A stretch of 64,000 nt of DNA, from contig CAVXHK010000004.1 of the NCBI GenBank assembly GCA_963761705.1, positions 62,001 through 126,000 on the forward strand. Direction: 5' to 3'. The notes under the pieces are model-generated. The model was not told where the DNA came from and made no database searches. It saw nothing but the letters and a program-made list of their open reading frames with translations. How positions within the stretch are numbered: the stretch's first letter is position 1; every line of letters begins with the position of its first letter. Positions 9,401-16,297 of the stretch are shown in pieces. The position numbers and the translations under genes were made by a program. This stretch comes from CAVVKW01 sp963761705. GTDB lineage: Bacteria > Verrucomicrobiota > Verrucomicrobiia > Chthoniobacterales > JAATET01.

Positions 9401-10463
9401 TCTTCCGTTGCGGCCCGAGCGCCTGGGCGGCGAGCTTGCGGACCTCCGGCTTGCGGAGCGGGGTGAGCGCGTGGTCACGGCATCTCTCGCGGAGGCCGGC
9501 GCTGTGAATTTCCCGGAGCAGCGGCTCGAAACCCTGCGGACGCGTGGCGAAGACCAGCTTGATGCGCTCGTCCTGCGCGGCGAGCTGCACGAGCTGGCGA
9601 TGGCGCGGATCGAGGCGGTGGGCGTCGTCCACGACGACGGCGAAGTTTTTCCCGGGCTGGAGTAGGGCGAATTCCAGAGGCTCCCGGGATCCGGGATTGA
9701 GAAAGAGGACCGGAATATCCGGGGTCGTGGATTCGGTCCGGCGGGCGAATTCGAGGAGCAGGCGGCTTTTTCCCTCGCCGCCTTTCGACCACAAGATGAA
9801 TCCCTGCGCTTCCGAGTCCGCCAGAAATGCCGCGAGCGCGGCCAGCTCGGGCTCCCGGCCGATCAGCTCCCAGTCGTGACGGAAAATGTGGTCGCGCCCG
9901 AGCCGGGCTGCAAAAAAGTCGGACGCCGAAATCAGCGCCGACGTGGCGAAGGGCGCGAACCGGAGCAACTCGTCGGGGCTGAGGAGAGGCGAGAGCACTT
10001 TGGCCAGTTGATCGGGCGGCGTTCGCAGCCGGATCTCGGCGCACGTGCGGTCGCGGTTCCACAGGGTCCAATGCGAGTGGCGAGCGATCTCGTCGTGCAC
10101 GGATGCGGGTGGATTGCAGGCCAGCAGGAGAAAGTTGTGGGACGCGCCGAACGCTTTGGCGTCGTCGATGGCGATCTTCGTTTTTCCCTCGGTCCACTGG
10201 CGAACCCGCTTCGCCTGGATGGCCCAGACTTCCCCGCCTTCCACTTCGAGGCGAAGGTCGATTCCCTTCTGGTTCCGTCCTTCGCGGGCATACGTTGTGG
10301 CATCGCTGACGCGGCGCACGACCGTTTCTCCGTTCCGGCTAATCGTCAGAGTGGGATGGGTATCGAAAAACAGCAGAAGCAATTGCTCGAACTCCGCGTC
10401 GGAAAGTTCTTCGAGACGAAGGGTCCGATCTGGGGTCACGAGGGATGAGGAGCGAGGAATCAC
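6492..10463 (-). CDS. Mrr-like nuclease fused to a STAND-type NTPase with long helical C-terminus (Avs-like defence candidate)
   Basis: About 1323 residues from the GTG at 10463; a GTG at 10439 is also possible. Residues 15-150 look like an Mrr-type PD-(D/E)xK nuclease: GID (Asp69) followed by WAIQAKR with Gln83 and Lys85. After a linker comes a P-loop NTPase with Walker A KGGEGKSR (about 227-234), Walker B AVVVDDAH (about 275-282) and an LVFATRPQG sensor strand. The remaining about 800 residues are alpha-helical and repeat-like, resembling a TPR sensor region. Nuclease-STAND-repeat order is that of the antiviral Avs proteins, which detect phage proteins and then cut DNA. It stands alone on the minus strand, back-to-back with an ATPase gene. 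The open frame continues far upstream but that part is a shadow of the neighbouring gene. Confidence 0.75.
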   Translation of the reverse strand: MIPRSSSLVTPDRTLRLEELSDAEFEQLLLLFFDTHPTLTISRNGETVVRRVSDATTYAREGRNQKGIDLRLEVEGGEVWAIQAKRVRQWTEGKTKIAIDDAKAFGASHNFLLLACNPPASVHDEIARHSHWTLWNRDRTCAEIRLRTPPDQLAKVLSPLLSPDELLRFAPFATSALISASDFFAARLGRDHIFRHDWELIGREPELAALAAFLADSEAQGFILWSKGGEGKSRLLLEFARRTESTTPDIPVLFLNPGSREPLEFALLQPGKNFAVVVDDAHRLDPRHRQLVQLAAQDERIKLVFATRPQGFEPLLREIHSAGLRERCRDHALTPLRKPEVRKLAAQALGPQRKTRARDLTELTGDSPFLTVLAGDLLARGQLQWSQWTSHAELQRLVFAAFEEENFRDTDPDQRKIDARILRVIALVAPVVSDAKFFDSIGHCLGIPAIDAEDRIRSLTTIGLLGADEAALRITPDLFADFLAYHTCFDPSGRNLSLVRRVRETFPASNSAILRNVAETAWIAVGDGRDAKSFFEPLVEEEFRRFERSSFPDRARQIDHWDRFGVFLPEQTIALADLALRLDEAPPPEPETPRFLPFPEEFDTHQHVLGKLPGLLHPIALYHSTHRQAALGRLWEVSARSPTKHTLHTEAPGWSAIAEVIKLQADKSVDVTHEALRWLKQKLGEEGNLAIIEDHRRALALMLGGAFARFVEFREQKGTSFSYWEQPVDLPATQTIRADARAILRQIIEHGSWKAALAALDVAQTAIRRIPKSQQWITDADAFRRRWRSERLAALDLFRTAIERHPEPALRYSVHLFLRRVASFEEDSKFQAACSALAASIPDDPALRFTRALLSEGTFESDDEDGLPPTKESRQACRENWAAIRDQFFEEFLTSHPAPDDLLTAFRLTDEHLREGGFHPLPGHFFGHIASRHPGLAHNLASRIIETLPDHPLTRFWPCLLPPATPQDATALALQTAAALRPDSAASCAAIGSLIGQRDPASPPTEGQRDLVFEIAARAGLSEISTFLRLIEIDRPADLDLRWEIVSRLPFERYPDEALPLVLDTLPQLCADPAPPGECIRALLAKFLHARQFELDLRPEAGELLSRVHAFETLRFLRARLELEISSTAPEGFRALPFMDEIHLDVSSMKQHPEFETLREDIWHHSTSGDSHSRVWRRLFACFGTDDATWLLPRLEQKIDAAADIETLRSLTKLIKFDGSLFVFRNPHLTRRFLTRAEQVGDQDGRLDLRSALYLATGPQSWGWTNGKRDPESDYVQAEAIKSATTHSEDQVLYPFYCWIAECEQAQKDRLLSEHEIDMQNLE

Positions 10464-10508
10464 GGAATTTGCATTGCAGAATAGAAGTTTTGCTTCTAAT
10501 TTGCAAAC
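10464..10508. promoter_or_regulatory. Divergent promoter/operator with nested inverted repeats
   Basis: The 45 bases between the nuclease-STAND gene and the DUF4143-type ATPase gene hold TAGAAG-ttttg-CTTCTA (10482-10498), a perfect 6-base inverted repeat, inside an outer pair TTTGCA (10468-10473) and TGCAAA (10502-10507). The stretch is locally AT-rich. Both genes must be transcribed from here, so this is a good candidate for a shared operator. No regulator is identified. Confidence 0.5.
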
Positions 10509-11687
10509 GTGATTTCGCCAAGTCAGCACCTTCCCCGGGCGACCGTTCTGGCTCGAATTCGGGCCGGGTTCGAAGGATGGCCCATTGTCGCGCTGCTCGG
10601 GCCGCGGCAATGCGGAAAGACTTCCCTGACGCGGGGCTTCGCGTCGCGCCCGGAGAACTACTTCGATCTGCACGATCCAGTGGATCTCGTGCGCCTGGAG
10701 ACCCAGGCGTTTTCGATCCTGAGTGGGCTGGAGGGGACGGTGGTCATCGACGAGGCCCCGCGGCGGCCGGATTTGTTCCCGTATTTGCGGGTCTTGGCGG
10801 ATCGACCGGATCGGCGGGCCCGCTTCCTGCTGACGGGAAGCGCCTCGCCCGGGATCGTTCGCGCGGCGTCGGAGAGTCTGGCCGGGCGGGTTCGGTTGAT
10901 CGAACTCGGCGGGTTCACGGCGGAGGAGATCGGCTGGAGCGGGTGGCGGGATCTTTGGCTGAAGGGGGGGTATCCGGAAGCGTTTACGCGGCATTTGGTG
11001 GAAAATTCGTTCGAATGGCGGCGGGATTACATCCAGCAGTTCATCGGGCGCGACCTGCCGCAGCTCGCGGGAACGAGACTGAGCGTCGCGCAGGTCTTTC
11101 GGTTGCTCCAGCTCATCGCGCACCACCACGGGCAGAACTGGAACCACTCGGAGGCGGGCCGGGTGGTCGGTGTGACGTATCACACGGTCGAACGTTACAT
11201 GGAACTGCTTCAGGGCGCGTTCATCACCCGCGAATTACGACCCTATTTTCTGAACATCGGAAAGCGGCTGCGCAAGGCACCCAAGATCTATCTGCGGGAT
11301 AGCGGCTTGCTGCACGCGCTCCTGCTCACGCGGGATTTCCCGCAGTTGCAGGTCCACCCCCGCTATGGGGCTTCGTGGGAGGGATTCTGCATCGAGCAAA
11401 TCATTCGTCTCACCAACTCTCGCGACGAGGAATGCTTCACGTGGTCGGTGCAGGGGGCGAACGAGGTGGACCTCATTCTCCAGCGACCGGATGGCCTTTA
11501 CGGATTCGAGTTCAAGGCGGCGGATGCTCCGAAGCTTTCCCGATCCATGGTCCAGACGACGGAGGACCTCGGTCTCCAGCGGCTTTACGTCGTTTATCCC
11601 GGCGAGGTCGATTACGCGTTGGCGGACCGAATCGACGTCGTCGCTTTCAAGAATCTCGAGCGAATCCTGCCCGCGTTGAGCAATTGA
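10509..11687 (+). CDS. P-loop ATPase of the AAA/DUF4143 family
   Basis: A 392-residue member of the bacterial 'ATP-binding protein' family with an N-terminal AAA domain and a C-terminal DUF4143 domain. Visible motifs are Walker A GPRQCGKTS (about 31-39), Walker B VVIDEAPRRPD (Asp81), a LLTGS sensor strand, a middle winged-helix part (VVGVTYHTVERYMELLQ) and a C-terminal restriction-fold segment (GANEVDLIL...YGFEFKAA) typical of DUF4143. The gene starts with GTG, divergently from the nuclease-STAND gene, and ends seven bases from the convergent exporter gene. The cellular role of this abundant family is not settled; toxin-antitoxin and defence links have been suggested. Here the partner gene suggests accessory function, but that is inference. 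Confidence 0.88.
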   Translation: MISPSQHLPRATVLARIRAGFEGWPIVALLGPRQCGKTSLTRGFASRPENYFDLHDPVDLVRLETQAFSILSGLEGTVVIDEAPRRPDLFPYLRVLADRPDRRARFLLTGSASPGIVRAASESLAGRVRLIELGGFTAEEIGWSGWRDLWLKGGYPEAFTRHLVENSFEWRRDYIQQFIGRDLPQLAGTRLSVAQVFRLLQLIAHHHGQNWNHSEAGRVVGVTYHTVERYMELLQGAFITRELRPYFLNIGKRLRKAPKIYLRDSGLLHALLLTRDFPQLQVHPRYGASWEGFCIEQIIRLTNSRDEECFTWSVQGANEVDLILQRPDGLYGFEFKAADAPKLSRSMVQTTEDLGLQRLYVVYPGEVDYALADRIDVVAFKNLERILPALSN

Positions 11688-11694
11688 GCGAGGA

Positions 11695-12536
11695 TCAGCA
11701 ACGGCGGCTCGCGGCCTCGGTCGAGTGAACTTCGGTTGACTCCGAACCCCGAATGGGAGGTCCATCGAGTAGCGTCTGAGCGACGATCCAGACGGCGACG
11801 GCGAGGACACCCACGGCAAGGATGCGTTTGAGCAGCGGCCCGGGCAGGTGCGATTGAGTGCGGCTCCGGCGGTCATGCCGATGGCTTCGCCGGTCAGAAA
11901 CCAGACCGTGATGCCGACCTCGAGGTGTTGCCCAGCGAGCAGATTCGACGCGAAGCCCGAGGCGCTGATGAGGAAAATGCAGACCAGCGAGGTGGCGAGT
12001 GCGTGCTCGATGGGCATCGCCGTGACGAGAAGCAGCGCGGGAACGACGAGAAATCCGCCGCCGACGCCGAACGTGCCGGAGAGAATCCCTGTGAGTCCGC
12101 CCCACGTGAGCAGCTTCAACCCGCACGACCAGCCCAGCCGTCGGACGCCGTCGGCATCGCGGCGGCACGCGAAGCGCGAGTCGGGATTCGTTTCGCGATT
12201 CGCGCCCCGCCACATTCGCACGCTGATAAACGTCATCAGCGAGGCAAACAGGAGGAGGGTCCAGAATTCCGGTAAGCGCACGCCGAGCCAGGCCCCGCCT
12301 AGCGCGCCGAGAATCCCGTCGACTCCAAAGATCGCGCCGGGTGCCCAGTTGACGAGTCGTCGCTGGATGACTGATCCGTAGAGCGCGGTGAGACCGACGA
12401 CGGCGAGCGAGACGGTGATGGCGTCCCACAGCGGCAGGCTAACCGCGTAGAGCAGCAGCCGGACGGCGAAGATCGATCCGCCCCCGCCCGTGAGACCGAG
12501 CGCGATTCCGACAATGCCGCCATAGAGCAACGTCAT
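11695..12536 (-). pseudogene. TauE/SafE (TSUP) family sulfite/sulfur exporter with a frameshift
   Basis: The N-terminal 200 residues are a clear TSUP permease: GIALGLTGGGGSIFAVRLLL and the second repeat TGILSGTFGVGGGFLVVPALLL, with about seven hydrophobic segments. Near 11850 the frame is lost. The expected C-terminal end (HLPGPLLKRILAVGVLAVAVWIVAQ) continues in another frame to a stop at 11695. One C is missing in the run encoding ALNR-HLPG. This may be a real inactivating deletion or a sequence error, since the rest is well preserved. It is the last gene of a minus-strand operon with rhodanese and metallo-beta-lactamase genes, where such exporters usually remove sulfite or thiosulfate. Start is the ATG at 12536. 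Confidence 0.85.
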
Positions 12537-12541
12537 GGTCT

Positions 12542-13978
12542 CTAATGCGCGACTCCCCGCGCCTCCGCGATGCGCTTGCATTTCGCGCGGGTTCCGTCCA
12601 CGTGCACGGCGTCGAACCCTTCCGTCCGAAGGAAGGAGGCCGCGAGGGAGCCTCGCTTGCCCGAGCCGCAGTGAACGAAGAGCCGCCGGTCTCGCGGCAG
12701 GTTCGTCAGATTTTTCCCGAGCCGCGTGTAGGGGAACGACCGCGCGCCGTCGAGGTGGCCGTCCTGGAACTCGGATGTCGTGCGCACGTCGCTGATCTCG
12801 CCTTCAGCAATCGCGAGGGCGGGACCGAAGTCGGGAAAATCAACGCGCGGCTGGCTCGAGTCGAACAATCCGGCGGCCTGCGCCTCGGCGGCGGTGATCC
12901 AACCGACGACCTGATCGAAGCCGATGCGGAAGAGCTGCCGGGCGGCGAGGTCGGCGTCGGTCGGGCTCTCCAACACGAGAAGGACGGAATCCGTTTCGGC
13001 CAGATAGGAGCCGGCGGAGGTGGAAAAGAATGGCGAATGCAAGGGTGCGTGGATCGAGCGGGCGGCATGCGCGGAGTCGAAGGCTTTGCGGTCCGCTCGT
13101 GCGTCGAGGATGCGAGTCTCCGGCTCCGCGGCCTTCGCGGCGAACGCGTCCGTGGCTAGGTGGGCCGGGGCCGAAACGCCGCCGGTCACCGCGATGCCGT
13201 CGCGATTAACGCGTTTCATCCTCGCGAAGTAGAGCGGCGGGTCGGGCTGGCCTGCGAGGATCTCTCGCACGAAGGCATCTCCGTTGGTCAGCGCCAACTT
13301 CAAGACGTGATTGAACCGGCGTTCGTAACCCAGCGTGCTCGTCGGCACCGCGCCGAGCGCTTTGCCGCAGGCGCTGCCTGCGCCGTGAGCCGGCAGGATT
13401 TGGAGAAAATCCGCGAACGGAGTCAGCCGATCGTGGAGGGAGGCCCGCAATTGCCGGGCGGAGGGTTCCATCGCGCCTTTCTGCCCGGCGGCGGATTCGA
13501 GGAGGTCGGGCCGGCCAACGTCGCCGACGAAGACGAAATCGCCCGTGGCGAGGGCCAGCGGCTGATCGGCCCCGCCGCCTTCGTCCGTGATGAGATAGCT
13601 CAGGTGCTCGGGCGTGTGGCCGGGCGTGTGCACGGCCTCGACGCGGATGTTACCGACGTGAAAGACATCGCCGTGCGCGAGCAGGTGCGTATTCGAGCGG
13701 CCAACCGGCCACCGGTAGCTCCAATCCTGGCCACCTTCGCCGGAGAGATAAAGGTGAACGCGGGGATTGGCGGCAAACTCCGCCGCGCCGCTCACGAAGT
13801 CGGCGTGAATGTGGGTCTCGGCGACGGCAGTGATTCGCAGCCCGTTGTCAGCGGCGAGCTGCTGATACCGGTCGATGTCCCATTCGGAATCGATGACGAG
13901 GGCCTCGCCGGAGCGCTGACACCCGATAAGGTAGGCGTATTGGGCCAGATAGGGGTCGAAGATTTGGCGGAGTAACAT
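12542..13978 (-). CDS. Metallo-beta-lactamase fold hydrolase with two rhodanese domains (persulfide dioxygenase-like)
   Basis: 478 residues from the ATG at 13978. Residues 1-230 are a glyoxalase-II/persulfide-dioxygenase-type metal hydrolase: ETHIHADF (His56, His58, Asp60), a VHTPGHTPEHLS metal-ligand stretch and GDFVFVGDVGRPDL. The C-terminus carries two rhodanese-like domains. The first (about 280-365) lacks a catalytic cysteine and looks degenerate. The second has an active-site loop VHCGSGKRG with Cys. Such fusions oxidise or transfer persulfide sulfur in the cytoplasm. It lies between the rhodanese membrane protein and the exporter, and its stop is five bases before the exporter start, so it is part of a sulfur-detoxification operon. 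Substrate (glutathione persulfide or other) is not decidable here. Confidence 0.9.
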   Translation of the reverse strand: MLLRQIFDPYLAQYAYLIGCQRSGEALVIDSEWDIDRYQQLAADNGLRITAVAETHIHADFVSGAAEFAANPRVHLYLSGEGGQDWSYRWPVGRSNTHLLAHGDVFHVGNIRVEAVHTPGHTPEHLSYLITDEGGGADQPLALATGDFVFVGDVGRPDLLESAAGQKGAMEPSARQLRASLHDRLTPFADFLQILPAHGAGSACGKALGAVPTSTLGYERRFNHVLKLALTNGDAFVREILAGQPDPPLYFARMKRVNRDGIAVTGGVSAPAHLATDAFAAKAAEPETRILDARADRKAFDSAHAARSIHAPLHSPFFSTSAGSYLAETDSVLLVLESPTDADLAARQLFRIGFDQVVGWITAAEAQAAGLFDSSQPRVDFPDFGPALAIAEGEISDVRTTSEFQDGHLDGARSFPYTRLGKNLTNLPRDRRLFVHCGSGKRGSLAASFLRTEGFDAVHVDGTRAKCKRIAEARGVAH

Positions 13979-14015
13979 GGGATGGAGAGGTGGAGGTTTG
14001 AGGAAGGGAGCGGAC

Positions 14016-14558
14016 TCAGGCCGCGCAGGCCCGGCGGTTGTTCCAGGGCATTCGGGCGAGGAGCATTCCCATGCCGCAGGTGTCGGTGAAACCGGCAAAG
14101 ACAAGCCCGGCACCAACGAACGTCGGCAGGGCGATCCAGGCGGGATGGACGAGATAGCCGAGCGTGGCCCCGGCGACGACGAGCGCGCCCGCCGCGATGC
14201 GGACCCGGCGCTTGAGCGACATCGTCTTCTGACCGTGCTCGATCGGGAGTCCGACCGACGCCCAGCTCTCGACGCCACCGTCCAGCACGTGGACGTCCGG
14301 GATGCCGTGGCGCGCGAGTTTGTCGGCGGCCTGCCGGGCGCGGTTGCCGGAGTGGCAGATGACGACGCACGCGTCCTTTCCGTTGGCGAGATCGCGGACG
14401 TGGTCCGGCGAAAGTTTGCTCAAGGGATGGAGCACGGAGCCGGGGATGTGGGTTTCTTCGAATTTCGCGGGCGTGCGCACGTCGAGCAGCAGGAGGTCCT
14501 GCTGGCTGCCGTGGACGTCGGTGGGTGAGAGGGTGGACGGGTGGGTGGTAGTGTTCAT
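14016..14558 (-). CDS. Rhodanese domain with C-terminal DUF2892 membrane anchor
   Basis: A 180-residue protein. The N-terminal rhodanese domain (about 12-112) has the start LLLLDVRTPAKFEETHIPGS and the active-site loop VICHSGNRA with Cys68. The C-terminal part (about 125-180) holds two hydrophobic segments around LVVAGATLGYLV and GAGLVFAGFTDTCGMG, the DUF2892/YgaP-like inner-membrane hairpin. YgaP-type proteins carry persulfide sulfur at the membrane. Its ATG start overlaps the stop of the upstream regulator by four bases, so translation is coupled. Its place between regulator and hydrolase supports a role in handling sulfane sulfur. Confidence 0.92.
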   Translation of the reverse strand: MNTTTHPSTLSPTDVHGSQQDLLLLDVRTPAKFEETHIPGSVLHPLSKLSPDHVRDLANGKDACVVICHSGNRARQAADKLARHGIPDVHVLDGGVESWASVGLPIEHGQKTMSLKRRVRIAAGALVVAGATLGYLVHPAWIALPTFVGAGLVFAGFTDTCGMGMLLARMPWNNRRACAA

Positions 14559-15247
14559 GGTTTGATCGGGTTGGCGGGTTGGGAAAATTCGACGGGGAGG
14601 CCGGCGGCTTTCCATTCCGGGACGCCGAATGGGAGCCGGGCGGCCGGGCGGCCGCGGCGGCGCAGCGTCTCCGCTCCGTCGAGCGACGTGACGCAGTAGG
14701 GGCCGCGGCAGTAGGCGAGGACCTTCCGACCGGGCGGCAGGCGCTTGAGGAATTTCGCGAGGTCGGCGACCGGGACGTGCCGCGCCTGGGGAAGATGCCC
14801 GGTCTGGAACTCCTCGGCGTTCCGCAGATCCAGCAGAATCACGCGGTCGGCTGTGACCTCCTCGAGGACCTCCTCCATGCTCATCGGGGAAAGCAAATCG
14901 GGGTATTCGAAGTAGTCGCGCACGATCTCCCGGACTTCGGGGAGTAATTCCTCGCCGAGACTTCGCAGCGCAAGCCAGAGACTCGCGACACTTTCACTGG
15001 CCAGGCTGCATCGCACGCGGCGACCGATTTTTTGCGAGTCGACCAGTTGTGAAGCCCGCAGCACCTTGAGATGGGCGCTGGTCGCGGCCATCGATTGACC
15101 GGTCATCTCGGCCAGTTCATCGACGTTCTTGGCACCCTGACTGAGTAGGCCGATGATCTTGAGCCGCTTCGGACTCGAGAGAGCCTCGCCGAAGCGCGCC
15201 AGCAAGTGCAAGACGGCGTCCTGCTTCGCGAGCGCTTCCGGGTTCAT
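14555..15247 (-). CDS. ArsR-family regulator fused to a rhodanese domain
   Basis: About 230 residues. I chose the ATG at 15247, preceded by a GAGG box; an ATG at 15304 would add 19 residues. Residues 10-100 form an ArsR winged helix (SSPKRLKIIGLLSQG, DELAEMTGQSMAATSAHLKVL). Residues 120-225 form a rhodanese domain (ILLDLRNAEEFQTGHLPQARHVPV) with active-site loop YCRGPYCVTS. The ArsR part holds only one cysteine (RVRCSLAS), unlike the two-cysteine persulfide sensors SqrR/BigR. Persulfide sensing may therefore run through the rhodanese cysteines. It heads the sulfur operon and a palindromic operator lies just upstream, consistent with autoregulation. Domain calls are firm, the sensing mechanism is inferred. 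Confidence 0.88.
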   Translation of the reverse strand: MNPEALAKQDAVLHLLARFGEALSSPKRLKIIGLLSQGAKNVDELAEMTGQSMAATSAHLKVLRASQLVDSQKIGRRVRCSLASESVASLWLALRSLGEELLPEVREIVRDYFEYPDLLSPMSMEEVLEEVTADRVILLDLRNAEEFQTGHLPQARHVPVADLAKFLKRLPPGRKVLAYCRGPYCVTSLDGAETLRRRGRPAARLPFGVPEWKAAGLPVEFSQPANPIKP

Positions 15248-15329
15248 CACCGTCCTCGCGGGGGTGCGTCCTCCCATGACTTTCGAAGACTGGCGAGCAG
15301 GCATGAAGAATCTTTCGCTCGTAATGAAT

Positions 15330-15349
15330 AAATAATCAAACGATTATTT
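15330..15349. promoter_or_regulatory. Palindromic operator upstream of the ArsR-rhodanese operon
   Basis: AAATAATC-AAAC-GATTATTT is a perfect 8-base inverted repeat with a 4-base spacer, in an AT-rich island directly upstream of the regulator gene. Symmetry, spacing and position match ArsR-family operators. Autorepression relieved by sulfane sulfur would be the expected logic. Confidence 0.7.
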
Positions 15350-15424
15350 GAATATAGTCCCAGCGGGGCAGACGAGAAAGTGTCGGCTTCACTCCCGCAA
15401 GTTTCGGGTTAGCTTGGTAGATCG

Positions 15425-16129
15425 ATGACGCGTTCACCCACGCTGGCCGCTTCGACGGAAGCCGATTTTCGAGAGGAGACTCTGAAAAAGGAATTTCCGG
15501 CCTTGCAGCAGGATATCCACGGGCACCCACTGGTGTATCTGGATAATGCGGCGACGACGCAGAAGCCGCGGGCGGTGATCGAGGCGATGGCGCGGTTTTA
15601 CGAGTGCGACAATGCGAACGTGCATCGGGGTCTGCACGAGTTGAACAACCGGGCGACGGCGGCCTACGAGGGGGCGCGGGGTGAACTCGCCAGCACGATC
15701 ATCCTCTACCACGCGGCCCAAGGGGATTTCGCGGGGGACCATGGTCTGTTTCACAAAAATTTCGGAGTTTACGAGTCGGTGCACCGAACTCCATGGATCA
15801 TCAAATGGCCGGGCGGACCGGAGAACGAGACGAGGTTTGGGCTGGTCGACACGCTCGACATTGCGCCGACGTTTTGCGAGCTGGCGGGGATCGAACCGAT
15901 GTCGGGATTGCCGGGGCAGACGTTTCCGCAATTTCTCGACGGCGCGGAGCCGCGGGAATGGACGGTGTGCGATTGGGAGTCGGTCGCGGCGGGCCGGAGC
16001 GGCTCGTGGCGTTTCGGTCAGAGCGGTATCGGGTCGTTGTGGCGGTGGGCGCGCCGGGAGAATCGGAAATTTACAATCACGCAAACGATGTCGGCGAACT
16101 GCGAAATCACTGGGGCGCGCCGGAGGTGA
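15425..16129 (+). pseudogene. Chimera: sufS (cysteine desulfurase) 5' end joined in frame to a sulfatase 3' end
   Basis: Residues 1-88 are the N-terminus of a group II cysteine desulfurase: EFPALQQDIHGHPLVYLDNAATTQKP followed by NVHRGLHELNNRAT. From about position 15690 the same frame continues as the C-terminal half of a sulfatase: TIILYHAAQGDFAGDHGLFHKN, then LVDTLDIAPTFCELAGI. The PLP-binding lysine and catalytic cysteine of SufS and the formylglycine site of the sulfatase are all missing. Near 16010 the sulfatase frame shifts: AFRSERYRVVVAVG and GELRNHWGAPE appear in another frame. A deletion or recombination fused two unrelated genes. It is almost certainly non-functional. Confidence 0.8.
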
Positions 16130-16297
16130 CGGCAATTTGTGAACACTTCGAGAACGAAGCGGCTAGGATCGTGGTCGAGTCGCGGCTGCGGCACCGGGTG
16201 CGGGACGATTCCGCGGCGCGGGATCGCCGACGGCTCGGGTGCAATTTGGCGGGGAAGCGTGGAGCGTGGTCGCGGCGGAGACGGGATTGGTTGCGGG

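Noticed and set aside
10464..11183. Upstream extension of the nuclease-STAND reading frame to 1563 residues
   Set aside because: The extra 240 residues are Arg/Pro/Gln-rich, lie exactly antisense to the well-supported DUF4143 ATPase gene and show no domain. The GTG at 10463 starts the recognisable nuclease part.
11840..11860. Programmed frameshift in the exporter gene
   Set aside because: No slippery heptamer or downstream structure is apparent; a simple missing C explains the break better.
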